Source: Chloranthus sessilifolius (Eukaryota > Streptophyta > Magnoliopsida > Chloranthales > Chloranthaceae). Taken from it: DNA of 64,000 bases. Within the stretch, counting starts at the first letter, position 1, and each line of letters begins with the position of its first letter. The translations under genes were made by a program, and so were the position numbers. Where the stretch lies: positions 78,121,159 to 78,185,158 of the forward strand of contig CM037595.1 of assembly GCA_021018995.1 (NCBI GenBank). The letters are read 5' to 3'. Below, piece by piece: positions 49,048 to 62,000 of this stretch. The notes beneath the pieces are model-generated. The model was not told the origin of the DNA and did no database searches. It saw only the letters and a program-made list of their open reading frames with translations.

Positions 49048-49212
49048 GAGATAGCGGGCCGCTACTTCAAGATAGCGGACCGCTACTTCAAAATAGCGGC
49101 CTGCTACTTCAAGATAGCGGTCCGCTATCCTATGATAGCGGGCCGCTATCTTGAAGTAGCGGCCCGCTATCTTGAGATAACGGACCGTTATATCAGGATA
49201 GCGGGACGCTAG
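49048..49212. repeat. Palindromic minisatellite, array 1
   Basis: About seven units of GATAGCGG(G/A/T)CCGCTA plus a variable CTTCAA/TCTTGA spacer, period about 22-24 bp, at the left edge of the MULE. Each unit core is its own inverted complement. Confidence 0.85.
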
Positions 49213-49342
49213 CTATCTTGACTAATTTTATTATTATTATCAATTTAGTATTTAATTTCCATTATTTATTTTTTCCATTGAATTGATCAATTTAGGATTT
49301 AAGGTTTAAATTTTTTTTTTTTTTTAATATTTGTAGATTGAA

Positions 49343-51919
49343 ATGGATGTTCCCATTCTTTGTCATTTCGATGGGGTCCGTGTTAGAGATGATACTTACA
49401 ACGGTGGACATCGGAAGATTGTTGTTATCAAAGACAATATACCGTTTGATCAATTTAAGCATAAAATGTACAATATTAGTAGGACTCAATCGGAAGAGCA
49501 TTCAATTTCCCTATCCGTTTCATTGCGCATCGGGAAGGAGTTGGTGTTTGCTGAATTGTCGGACTTTGATGATCTTGCGAACTTATTTAGAGCATATCGT
49601 ATTGGTGATGATGTGATAAATGTTTATATCGAGAAATCATTAATCACTCATGTCACGAAACCAATAGTGTCTTCAGACGTTCCAATGAGACAAGACGATG
49701 AAGATCAAGGATATTGTCCTCAAATAAATCCGATGGACAATACATTAATCACTCATGTCATGGAACCAATAGCGTCTTCAGACGCTCCAATGAGACAAGA
49801 CGATGAAGATCAAGGATATTATCCTCAAATGAACCCAATGGACAATACATGTCAGCATAACGATGAAGCGGTGAACAACATATTTGATTGGAATCAGCGG
49901 GAAATATTTTTGGGAGGCATTAGTCCATACGAATGGCCTTCTGAACAAATAGCTTCGGAGCGAATGGTAATCGAGGCCAAAGCACAGGAGCGAACACTAA
50001 CCATACCTCGATGGACTCAACCCCAAGCACGTAATAATATTTCAGTCGACGACGATGATAGTGATCCTGAAAATATTGAATCACTGCCCTCCTCGCCCAC
50101 TTTGCGTGTTCATACTAATAGGGGAATTGATCAACCTATGGTGGACGAAGACTATCAGCTTAATGACTCGGAAGGAGAGTATATGGATTCAGATGATGAA
50201 GAATTGTATGAAGGGGGGCCATTAACTGTCGGTCAGGCATTCAGAAATAAAAAAACCTTTCAAAAAGCCCTTAGAGAGTTTGCAATGACAAATAATTTTC
50301 AAATTAAACCAATAAAAATCAGTCCTCTTCGAGTTACCGCGAGCTGTATTCAATTAGGGTGTACTTGGCGAATACATGCATCAAAATTGGTGGGTGTGGA
50401 CACGTTCGTCGTGAAGACATTTCGCCCGCAACATACGTGCGGAATGCCAGCTTTCGGAAGAGGACATCGCCAGTGTACGAATTCTTAGATAGCTTCCTTC
50501 GTGAGGGATAAATTGTTAAAAGGCTTTGACGAGACTCCTAGTTCAATAATTTTTTATATTGAAAAAAAATATGGGATAACAGTAAGTTATTAGAAAGCAT
50601 GGAGAGGAAAAGAAATGGCTTTAAGCGACATCCGAGGTAGCTGGAAGGAGCAATTTAAGATGTTATCGTCCTCTATCGCCGAATTACAGTGAGTTGATCC
50701 AAACGTACATACCGAATTATGTCGCGAGCCTGATAATGCATTTTAGAGGCTCTTCGTAGCATTTGGACCTTGCATTAGGAGCTATCGTAATACTTTACAA
50801 AGAATAATTACGATAGATGGAACGCATTTGTGCGGACGATACAATGGAGTGTTGTTAATAGCTACGGGGATAGACGGTAATAGACATTTATTCCCTATAG
50901 CATTCGGTGTTGTACCCAAAGAGAATGAAGACCATTGGACATGGTTCCTTGATCTATTAGGGAGACGCGTAATAGGGGAATTTGAAGAGCAATTTGTATT
51001 GATATCAGACCGGCAGAAGGGATTGATGGAAGCTGTGCATAATGTTTTTCCTAATGCATTTCACAGCTACTGTATGCGACACCTAACTTTGAATCTTTTT
51101 GATACATACAAGGATACAATCTCTCGACCACTATTTTGGATTGCTGCCCGTGCATTCTCCGAGGTAAAATTCAAAAGAATTTTACAAAAAATACAAGACC
51201 AGGCCCCCCCAGAATGTATAAAATGGATTAAAGAAGTCGGTGACCATTTCTGGGCGCGCGCATATTTTCCAGGAAAGCGCTATGACATGCTGACAACAAA
51301 TATAGCTAAAAGTGTTAACAGTGTGTTGAAGATAGCTAGAGAGGAACCGATCGTGACAATGTTAGAAACCATTCGCACGAAGGTAGCCGAATTCTACCTT
51401 CGGCATTAGGAAGAAGGAAATAAAATGACACACGAGTTAACACCGATGGCGGAAGAGCACATAACACAAAATTCAGGGTGGGCCCGTCGAAAGAACGTTA
51501 TTCCCTATGGTCGTGATACATTTCAAGTTAAACCTGGGCAGTACACTCACAGTGTCGACCTAGAGAAACGAACGTGTACATACAGACGTTGGGCTATCCT
51601 TGGTTTGCCATGTTCGCATGCGATTGCTGCATTATCGCACTGAAACAGGGATAAAGAGATTCCTCAATTTTGTGATTATTGGTTTACCAGTGCCTTATTT
51701 AGGGAAACTTATAAAGAACAATTTGTTCCGACAGTTGATAAACGCCAATGGACAGTTATAAGGGAAGATATAGAGGTTTTACCTCCGCACAACATACGTC
51801 AAGCCGGTCGCCCAAAGAAAAGGAGGATACGATCTAAAGGCGAAGTTCGACCACTACGGTGTAAAAATTGTAATGAATATGGACATAACCGCCGCTCTTA
51901 TAAATTTGTTAGAATATAA
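49343..51919 (+). pseudogene. MULE transposase, one frame with six internal stops
   Basis: 858 codons stay in one frame from ATG 49343 to TAA 51917-51919, broken only by TAG or TGA at 50486, 50585, 50690, 50741, 51407 and 51641. Domains: an N-terminal MuDR-type region with an internal repeat (TLITHVMEPIASSDAPMRQD and the similar stretch before it) and an acidic linker; the FAR1/MuDR zinc-binding region (CTWRIHASK..HTC); and a DDE nuclease with Asp492 (TIDGTH) and Asp556 (LISDRQKG). Then come SWIM (TCTYRRWAILGLPCSHA) and a final CKNCNEYGHN knuckle. In SWIM the second Cys is Tyr, and in the knuckle the last Cys is Tyr. It once moved the element and is now inactive. Confidence 0.9.
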
Positions 51920-52412
51920 AATCACCTTTTTTAGTCTTTTTTGGTCAATAAAATTTTTCATTAACCATGAATTATAATTTAGAGAGTTAAATTTGAATAG
52001 TTTAAACACCTACTCAGTCTCAAACCTGACTTAATTTGATCTTAAGGTTGTGTCTCCTCGGTTTGGTCATCCATTTTGATGAATGTCCACTGGGAATTCC
52101 TTTTATACATCCTAAAGCGATTCGTTTTCGGCGAGAAATGAATCAAATGGATCAATGGCTGTGTCTCCTCGTATAGTCTTGGGAACGCATCTAGGAAAGC
52201 ATTTTTCCATAGGGTTACAGAAAAATTGTCTTGTTAATGATCAATAACCTATGAATTAAAAGAATAAAGAGAGCGAGAGAGAGAGAGAGTTGATGATTAA
52301 ATTTGTAATGAGTTTTCTTGCTGGACCTCGAAGTATATAAAAAATACATTCATTATCTTAATAATTTGAATCATAATATACAAAATAAAATAAACAAGTC
52401 AAAAAATAAAAA

Positions 52413-55400
52413 CTAAGTCCCAAACGTGGACAATAAATGTCGAATTTCAGCTCGAAATTGCTGCATGTCTCTCTCTTCAAAATCTACTTTTCGCCGCTCG
52501 GAAAAGTATTCAACGTATTTCAGTACGAAAACCCCACAATCCCAACCGTTCTTTTGGAGGGGAAGACCAACACTATTTATGATAGTAAGTTGCCACTGCT
52601 GATCGAGAGCATAACTCAATCCTAAAGTGTAAAGAAGTCGTGACAGGTGATGTACCAATGAATCTTTATGCGTATCAAACCTCTTCGAACACTCTCGGTC
52701 GGCAGGGTCTAGAAGCTTTATAACGCGATCCGTTACGGAAATGATAGCCAATGCCCAATAATGGTGTCTCTGGCTATGCATTGGAAAAAATATCTGCGTG
52801 CAATCGTAAATCTAATTAGTAATGTGTTAATAAAATAAACTTTAAAAGTGTGATCGCTATCAAAAAATAACTTATCGTCTCACAATCGATAGCATTAATA
52901 CCGCGTGAAGTACTTCGAAAGAGTGGCTCAAGCGGCTTCGCCTGGTAGCGAATTTGCCACCTGTCATAATAGGCCTCCCATCTACCCTTTTCATCCAGTG
53001 GCTCCAAATTTTCATCACGGATAAAAATTTTAAACTTTACATGGTCCGCTATAATTAAGGTCTGAAATTTAATATGAAAATAACTCATTATTGGGCGAAA
53101 GTATTCAACGTATTTTCATCTATTAATGACGTAAAAAAAGGCAGATAAATAAATTAAATCATGAAATCAAATAATAAAAAATAAAAATGATACCAATGCA
53201 GAGGCCGATGCAAACCAGCTCTTCTCCGTCATTTCCACGAACATATTATCATTTCTACTGTCTAAAACTTTCAAATACAGATCGATAACTTTGTTATCGA
53301 GCCACGATCTTCCCTTTAAAACCTTTAAATACTCTACGGTGACGTCTAGATCGCAGATAGTGCTAATGATCACTAAATCTTCTTCCGCAGGCCGATTCCA
53401 TAAGCTCCTCATAAATTTCTGTTCATGACTCTGGAACCTCTTCTTCTTATTCTTCCACTTTTTTTCTTTTATATGTAATGATTTTTTTCGTTGGCGATTT
53501 TCTTTTGGTTCGATTTCGAAGCTTGTATAGCGTGCCCTTAGTAGAAGCAGGAATCTTCAGTAATAAGGGTTTAACAGACGCCGGTTGCGACTCAACAGTT
53601 GGCTGAGTTACTGGCGGATCAACCCCTTTATCTATATCTTCAACCGGTGGTTGGGGTTTAGAAGTTTGATTAATTGGGGCAGGTTGGTGATGAGTGATTG
53701 GGGCAGGATGAGGAGAAGTGGGTTCAAAAGTTTGAGTGATTGGAGCAGGGTGACGAGGAGAAGGGGGTTTAGCAGCTGATGAGGGGTGAGGGGCTGGTTT
53801 TGGGGCAGGAGATTTTGGAGTAACAAAGGTATCAAATAGTGTAGAGATAATTTCATCTTATATAAGAAAAAAAAAAAAGTCAGAAAAAAAAGTTAAAAAA
53901 TTAGGACCGCTCTCTCAGGATAGCGGACCGCTATCCTAGGATAGCGGTCCGCTATCCCAGGATATCCTGGGTCCGCTATCCCAGGATAGCGGTCCGTTAT
54001 CCTGACTTAGCGGTCCGCTACCCTGAGACAGCGGTCCGCAATAAAATTATTAAAAAATAATAGTATTTATATTAATTTTATACCTTTGTCAAATGAGATT
54101 AAACCTTTGCAAGTTCGTTCCTAATTACCATATTTTCCCTCTTTAATTTCTCTAACTCTTCTTTTAAACTCTTGTTCTCCCTTCCTTGAAGCTCAATTGT
54201 GAATGCCTGCCCTTTTAACATGGTGAAAGCACGTTTGAAATCGCCCTTAATTTCTTTAACAACCTTGCGTAAGGACGAACATTCTTTTCTAAGCACCTTA
54301 ACTTCATTTAGGAGCTCGGGATGACTAGCCGGTTGTTCTCTAATTGTTGGCTTCCCCTTTAGTTCTTTTTGATGACGTAATACGAATTCGTATTTGTTAT
54401 TACCATCACTGTCAGATTCATCGCCGTCATCATTATCTTTATCATATTCTTCACTTATCTTTTTTTCTTTCAATGGGTATTCCCTTTTTTCGGTAGGGTA
54501 ATCCCCTTTTTTTTATCGGTTTTTCAACTAACACTTCCCTTTCTCTCTCCCTATGACTGAAGAATTGTCGAACTGATAGATATTGTAGTTCGTGTTTCTC
54601 ATAATCAAGTTCGACAATTATTGGAGACGTAAGAATTTTTTCTCTGTAATAATTTGGAGTATGGCTGACTTTTAGAGCTTCCCATTTCAGTAGCCTCGGA
54701 AATGGATTTTTCATTTGTGTACGAGGAGTGTCGATTCCAGGAAAGTGCTCCAACGCCCACACCTGTAACGCTATAGTGCAACCGTATATGTTGTATTGTC
54801 CCTTTTCTGAGACTTTTGCCGATTCTCTTCTCCCAATCGCTTTTTTTATGCAATCAACTAAATTATTATAAACTTCAAGCCCCCACGGATATTGGTTGAA
54901 GCATTCTAAGTTATCAACTAACTTTAAATATTTACTATCAACTTCCTGATATGTGTCCGAAAGTAGAAAAGAGCATACAAGAAACAACAATGATAATTTC
55001 AAAATTTCATCTTCGGAAAGATGGGCACTATCTATGACTTCTTCGATACGAGATCTTCTAGCCGGTTGTTCTCTAAAGAATTTGTACCGATTGGTTTCCT
55101 CTTCTCTTATAGTCCTTTGCTCAGACTCATTTTTTTCAAAAATTTTCAACATATTTAATCCTAAAATCAGTGATATATCAGCCTCTTGCAAAATTAACTT
55201 GGTGTTGTTCACATTAAACATGTTATCTTTCACCCAAAAGCTTAAAATTGCCCCAATTAAGTCTCCAATAAAGATTAACTTCTTAGACATCTTAAACAGA
55301 TGACCAAAAATTGATTCATCCAGCATCCTCTTCCTCTCTTCGTTGCAATGCATGTAAAATTTTCTAACACTAATACCTGTACACTTTCGAAGGGCATTAA

Positions 55401-55418
55401 CGGCTTCGACTTTGACAT
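52413..55418 (-). pseudogene. DUF1985 / Ulp1-like protease cargo gene of the MULE
   Basis: Convergent with the transposase. Pieces from 5' to 3': DUF1985-like region (55418-54451; RKFYMHCNEERKRMLDESIF, then ADISLILGLNM), an acidic coiled coil (54473-54099), a Pro/Leu-rich linker (53856-53632) and two short blocks (53412-53167, 53088-52816). The C48 SUMO-protease domain comes last (52781-52413), with catalytic His in HHYWALAI, Asp in LLDPAD, Gln in LQKNGWDC and Cys in DCGVFV. The catalytic set is present. Several pieces differ in frame. Some breaks may be introns (array 2 lies in one), and at least one, near 54460 in an A run, looks like an indel. Confidence 0.8.
53909..54035. repeat. Palindromic minisatellite, array 2
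   Basis: About six units of GATAGCGG(A/T)CCGCTATCC(C/T)AG between coding blocks of the Ulp1 gene, the same unit as arrays 1 and 3. Probably intronic. Confidence 0.85.
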
Positions 55419-55507
55419 CTTAGTATATGTGAAAGGAACTGCATAGAACGTATTTAAACATAATTATTTATTTTTATTAAAAATCTAAAATTAATAAATA
55501 GAGTATA

Positions 55508-55664
55508 GCACATCTAGTATAGCAACCGCTATCTCGGAGTAGTGACCGCTATACTAGAATAGCGAATCGCTATCCTGGAGTAGCAACCGCTATCTCGGAG
55601 TAGCGGCCCGCTATCCTGGAGTAGCGGACCGCTATCCTGGAGTAGCGGACCGCTATGTCAGAGA
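55508..55664. repeat. Palindromic minisatellite, array 3
   Basis: About seven units with a TAGCGGACCGCTATCCTGGA consensus and a 22-bp period, just upstream of the Ulp1 gene start and some 280 bp from the right end of the MULE. Confidence 0.85.
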
Positions 55665-56399
55665 TTTAAAAAAATTACCTCAATCGCCCTTTTTCTCCTC
55701 TGAAAGGTAAAAGTGAAAGTGAAAAGTAGAAATGAAAAGTCGTTTCTTATTTTTTTAAATATCGTCGCGGCGGCGCTGTAGCGCAACGCTAATCTAATGT
55801 CGCGACGCTTGGAATCCATGCTGACTTGGCAAGTGGGAGGTGACGTGGATTTGGCTAAGCTTGGAGCTGGCCTGTTATGCAAGGAGTGAAACTATAGGGC
55901 CATTTTTGCAAAAAAGTAAAATTATAGGGCTGAAAATGCCAATTTCCCTAATATTTAGTAAAGAAATTTGAAAGAATTTCTTTCACGCATATCCTTAGAT
56001 TAGAAAACGAGCTCGCATACTCCCTTGTCACGATAGCCTCAATCATCTAGATACCTATTGGACAAAGTACCAAGACCTTCTTCATCAAAAAATTAATAGT
56101 ACCTGCCCATGAGGTAGCATGAACCGTCAAAAGAGAATTACCAATCCTCCCCATGAGCACGGGACCAAAAGAAGCAATCACTCTGAAAAATCACGTCAAG
56201 TCAGAAACCGAAGTTGCTATGTTCAGATTTGAGAAATCACCAACCGATGACAGACAACCATGGTATTTCAACATCTAAAATTTCTTGAAGCATTAACATG
56301 TCCCCCCATACGCTACAAAGATCGAACGGAAGACTATAAGGAACCAATGCGCCTGATTCTATATACTCGATAAAATATTATATAAAGAAGCCTTCACTA

Positions 56400-57540
56400 A
56401 AGGAGTACTGCTACGATGTGTCACAACCGCCGAAGGACAACACATCATCCGAGAAGCACACGCCAGTGCTTGCGGCGCCCACGCCGGTAGACAAAGACTC
56501 GCCGATCAAATTACACGACAAAGCTACTTCTGGCCGACAATGATCAGAGATTGCCACCTCTACGTCCAATTCTGTAAGAAATGCCAAGAACATGCCGCAC
56601 ATATCAAAGCTCCATCAATTGCGTTAAACACTATGACCGCATCGTGATCATTTTTGATGTGGGCCTTTGACGTTATCGGACCTTTCACAGGCACAGTTGG
56701 GAACACTCACAAGCACGCGTTCATACTTACAACAACCGAATACTATACCAAATGGGCAGAAGTTGAATCCTATGTCAGAATCACCACTTTAACACTCGCA
56801 AGGTTTATCATTCGAAATATCATCATCAGGTTTGGAGCACCCAGAATGTTTGTTACCGACAACGGTCTGCAGTTCATCATAGAGAAGATGAAGAAACTAT
56901 ACAAGAAGTTCGACATCGATCTACGTCATTCATCACCGTTCTACCCCCAAGGCAATAGACAAGCAGAAGCTACAAATAAAATGCCAATTTGAATTTTGAA
57001 GCGCACAGTAGAAACAAGCAATGGAGTCAACTAGTCTGAATGACTACCAGAAGAACTCTAGGCCTATAGGAGCTCTATTCGTACTGCCACTAACCAAACT
57101 CCCTACCTCCTTACCTACGGGATGGAGGCAGTCTTATCATACGAGATACAAGTACCATCCTTACAAATTCAACTCAATGATGAGCTATCTTTAGACGAGA
57201 GGAGAATCTCCCTACTCACGTAGCTAGAGCAACTTGATGAAACATTTCTAAAGGCAACTGATCACACTCAGGTATATCAGAGGAGAGTGGCCAGGGCTTA
57301 CGATAAGAAAGCCCTTGAACAAACCTTTAATATTGGAGAATTAGTCTTGAAGAAAATCATGCCTTCCAAGCACGCCCATCCAAAAGGAAAACTGAAACCG
57401 AATTAGGAAGGCCCTTATGTTATAACAGCCGCATACACTGGAAATAAATACAAACTGGCGAACCGAGATGGGGAAGAACTCCCTAGCCCTTGGAACACCA
57501 TGTATTTTAGAAAATGCTACCCTTAGCTCTATGATCGTCA
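56400..57540 (+). pseudogene. Integrase region of the Tat-like element
   Basis: An HHCC zinc-binding region (near 56440-56590) is followed by the integrase core: WAFDVIGPFTG (56657), TEYYTKWAEVES (56740), VTDNGLQF (56850), HSSPFYPQGNRQAE (56929), and C-terminal sequence to about 57540. Fossil, broken. Just before it (about 56000-56110) is the end of a second, archaeal-type RNase H (RLENELA-like). Confidence 0.85.
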
Positions 57541-57811
57541 AATCCCGTGGTTAAATACTTATACTTATCGCCCCCGTAGTCGTCACGACCCATTCATTGG
57601 TAGTACGTCAAGACTTTTAATTTATTATCCACTTTCTCACTCGGACAATCTGATTGAAGGACTAGTGACTTATCTAACCTCTTTCAAAAGCATAAGTAAC
57701 ACCCGATTCTCATTTTCCCTTCCCCCGCTATTGAAGAAGACATTAGAGCGAAAAAAATGAAGATGATAGGATAAATCAAAACTCATTATTCTTGCACTAG
57801 CAGGATGCTTT

Positions 57812-57855
<44 letters not shown>

Positions 57856-59097
57856 CGAGCGAGAGCATTACGACATGAATAAGTCAATGAGCTCAGGGAA
57901 GCATAAGCAGGCCCTGAGGACATCTCTAGTACTTTACTAGAAGCGTATAAGCAAGCTGCGAGGGCATCTCTGATGTCCCTATACTACTAGATGTCGCCGT
58001 AAGGTGGCAGGAGGAGGATAAACCCCTGTTAATCATAGAATGTGAGATTTTGATGGTACCGAAATATGACGAAGAGCCCGATCATGGCACCCCGTATCCC
58101 CCTGAGAAAAAGATTATTACTCACCCCTTTTGAAAAGCCTTAGATACAAACTATTCCCCACATCACTGAGCCTTACCCCCCTCTTCTATTTTTATTTCGG
58201 ACGATAAATCAAAGGCCTTACAGGATATTCCTTTAAATAAAACTAAAAATCGATTAATAATGACTGATGCAATCACCCGCTATACTTACCGTACTTCTCC
58301 CTAATAATCACGGGATAGGATGACCACCACCCTAAGGTAAACCCCCGTATGCAACTAACCTAATCAAAGCGACCTCCCCTGGTTCGATGACAGTACTGAT
58401 GAACTTCTCTTCAAAACTAACTCTCCAAATACACATGACTTCTTATGGACCCAAAGTGTTCATCTAAAATCTAGAAAAACTTCATTGCATATAGACATTG
58501 GGGCATTTCTTTTTGGTCAGAAAGAGAATCACCTTAGAAGCGCCGACTTGTCCACAAAGAATATGTGAGATAACGAAGTCACCATCCGGAGAATGCTACT
58601 GAAGATGTTATACTGTCAACCCTACCACACTCCTATATTAGGGTATTTTTATTTTTATTTATGTTCTATCTTAGTTATTTGCTTTCCCTGTTGTATTATT
58701 TTTATTTAAAAAAAAAAAATGAGCATATGTTCATCTTTTACTATCAGGCTCCAGTCTGAGACACTCCCTTGACGACTAGCAAGGGGGAGAACAAAAATTA
58801 TTGATAGCGTTACCTTTATAGGTGCAGATACAAAGCGACCTTTAATCATCACCGAGCCAGCTCAGGGAGCATCCAAGTCCCAATGACGATCAACGACGCT
58901 AAAGAAACTAAAAGTAAAAGTAGGTGCAAGAGGTAACTAAAAGAAAGAACAACCGATCAGGTACATCTAAACTAAAATCTATATATATATATATATATAT
59001 ATATTAAAGTTTTCTCTTCTTTTTACACTTGTCACCGGGGGCATCCCCCTATATGTACAACTCACACATATAGCTAAAAAAATATATACACACACCC
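57541..59097. other. Non-coding stretch between integrase and the antisense gene
   Basis: No coding sequence recognised. It has (TA)n tracts at 57816-57854 and 58979-59004 and an A run at 58710. The stretch belongs to the 3' region of the Tat-like element. Confidence 0.5.
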
Positions 59098-62000
59098 CTA
59101 CTCCCTATGCTGCCACTGGGATGGACGAGCGCTGCTGTCCCTAGTATCATCAGCCCGGAGGTCCATAGACTGATCCTCCGAAAATACAATCCCGGCACTT
59201 GGAGTCGGCAGAACCTCTAGACGACGTGGCCCCGCTATAGAACCCCCCTCACTCATTTGGATAACAGACTGCCTCGATCGAGAATGAGGAGCATACCCAG
59301 GGAGAATCTCACGAAAGACTGAATCCTCACGAGCATCACCCCTGACACAATCCCGAGACGTGTGGCGGGACTACCCAGCCGAGGAACCTGTAGCCCTCGA
59401 CTCCGATCCACCAAGTAGACTAGCCAACCTACGCACCCCTCGCTAGACGATATTGCAACTGATCTAGGGACACCTGCATCTCCGTCTGTGTTGTCCAACG
59501 CGTCAATGCCTCAGTCTGAGTCCTCTACGTGACCATCATCTTAATAAACAGGTCCTCGCGACTCTGCGTCTCCCCAAGGATCCATCTCGCCTCTGGAGTG
59601 GCACGCGCTCGCGCCACCTCTAAACATGCCTCCTCAAGCTGACGAACCGGTGTAACCAGACCAAGTCAAAGAAAACCAACGTATATATATATATAGAAAG
59701 CTTTGAAAGGGAAAGAACCATACCAGCTCCAGCCTCTCCTTCAGAAGGTGCTCAACCGTCGCAGCGGTCACTGGATCAACAGGTGGCACGAAAGAAACAA
59801 CAAACATAGGCGGTTGCAACAAGAACAAACAAATGCATCAGATAACACTATAATGACAAATAAACTACAAATACAATAACTAAAACATACCTGAGAAGGT
59901 ATAGGGATAGACTCCTTAGGGGGAGCCTCGAGAGTAGAGTCTGGAATAGCCTACGCAGAGAACCAAACAAGCCAACACAAAATACATCAGAATAAATAAA
60001 ATGAAATAACCTAAATTGAAAAATACTATGCCAGAAACTATACCTGACTCTCCGAGTGTAGAGAGGCAGCAGTCGCCTCCCTCGTCTAAAAATCCTCGAC
60101 AAACCGACGCTGAAATACCGCATAATATTAGTAAACTATTAAGAAAGTAAAACAATAATAAAAAACTAATGCAATGACACAAACGAGATAAAAGATTGAA
60201 TGGAACTCACCTAATGCTCTAGCTCGGCCCAAAGCTGAGCCATCGCTGGATCCCCCAGACTAGAGGAAGCAACTGAAGATGGATCAAACCCTGAAACGGG
60301 ACCTCTGACAGTGAGCTCAACTCTCTACGACTAACAATAAACATATCAGTTGGCGAACTCACGCTAACAATTAACCAAACCCGCGTTCATATAGACACTT
60401 ACCAATCGATCAATCTCAGATCGCAAACTGGCCGCTACCTCTCGGTCATCCTGCTGCTGACTGCGATAGACCTCCAGTAGGGCCTCCTGGTGGGCAACCT
60501 CGGCCTCCCTCTCAGACTGTCCAAAATAAAACGAGACACCACAACCATGTCAGAACGATCAGAAGACCAAGCCCACATAATATAAAAACCAATAAGTTAA
60601 CTCACCAGGAGCCGTCGAGTCTTCACTAGCCGAGCCCCCAACTCATCCTCCGCTGCTCTAGCCTGAGCCACCGAGAGGACTAAGGAGTGCAACATCTTCT
60701 CATCCGGACGAGGAGCACATCCCATATGCTCCATCGCCCTATGGAGAGCATCTATCGCCACCTGCACGCTCGCTGTGAGATGACCCTGCTCCAATGCAGC
60801 CAGCCTCTCCCTTAATGCCGACGCTGACTTCGGCCCGCTGATCATGAAAGAGCTACTCCCGTGGAAGGGACATGTGAAGAGGCGCCCACCACCCAATGCA
60901 CCGAACCATCTCCTATACTCTCGGACATCCGCCTCGTCATGCGCCCCCGTGACCCTGGTCCCCCTAGCTCTAAAATCCGCTATTTGAAGCACCATCTGCT
61001 CCGTAAAGTTTCAACCAGGGGGTCGATCATCCTCTTCGCCACCCTGTGGTGAATCTCCGGAGGGACTCCCTGAGCGAGCCCCAGCTGTCGCACCACTGGA
61101 GATAGGTGGATCCTCTCCACCCTCTCAAAATAATGGACCCATATGTCCACGTTGAAGAAAGGCTGACCAGACTAGATTACTGGCACACCCACATCCTCCT
61201 CGGCCGCGTATGACCTCCAAATCACCTAACCAAATAAATAAGTCAACCCGTCAATGAAGACTTAGAGCTAAAAAACCTAAAATAAAATGAAACAAAATGT
61301 ACATATGATGATATATATACCTGCCCCGCATGCATATCTTCGAAAAGGCCTCGCGCGGTCTGAAGATCCGAAGACCAGCAACGACCCCTTAACGCCTCCC
61401 TCCACGCGCGCATCCACGAAAACGTGAATGTCACCTCCAACGGAACTCTCGGACGAAGAAAGGCAAAATGATCATACACCTAGAACTTAAAAAAAAAAAC
61501 ATAAAAAAGAAATGCTAAACGGCTACTACGATAAAAAAAAAACTAAAGACGTCATGATACTAATTAACTAAAACTCACCTGGAGGAAGGGAAGAAAACCT
61601 CCAATCGTCGCGACGCCTCGTCCCCGATGATAAAGCTGCTCATAGAGATGTGCCAATGCGGCCGCACCCCACGCGCAAGTAGGGACCCGATCCAAGTCCC
61701 TGAGAACCATTAGAAACAACCCGGTGATGCATCCCTGAGTTAAAGAAGAAAAAAAGTACCGCACCGAGGAAGTGCATCAGGAACGCTCGGAGCACTCTAT
61801 TCGTAGCCAACCCGGCCTCAACCACAGGCCGACCTGCCAACACCACGTATCGTGCCTAATGAGATGCCCTCACCTCCGAATGACGCGTCAGAGGGAGGAA
61901 ATCGCTAGCAAACATGTCGAAGAACCAGGTGACTCGAACTACACCCAGCCCCGATCCACTCGATCTAAACAGTACACCTAGAATCTCCTCATGCACCTCC

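Larger units (their letters stand above)
49046..55948 (+). mobile_element. Kaonashi-like Mutator element (MULE) inside the Tat-like element
   Basis: 6.9 kb carrying a MULE transposase gene (plus) and a convergent DUF1985/Ulp1-protease gene (minus), the gene pair known from Kaonashi-type MULEs. The right end reads, inverted, GGGAAATTGGCATTTTCAGC, a usual non-TIR MULE end. The left end starts GGGAGATAGCGGG directly with a minisatellite array. No 9-bp target duplication and no long TIR were seen, so the left border is uncertain. Confidence 0.75.

Noticed and set aside
49031-49050. CTCCCACT..AGTGGGAG inverted repeat at the left MULE border as a terminal repeat
   Set aside because: It spans the likely border and does not match the right end. 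Probably chance.
49048-49212. Regular palindromic repeats resembling a CRISPR array
   Set aside because: Spacers are short and themselves repeated, the DNA is plant, and the same unit recurs within one transposon.
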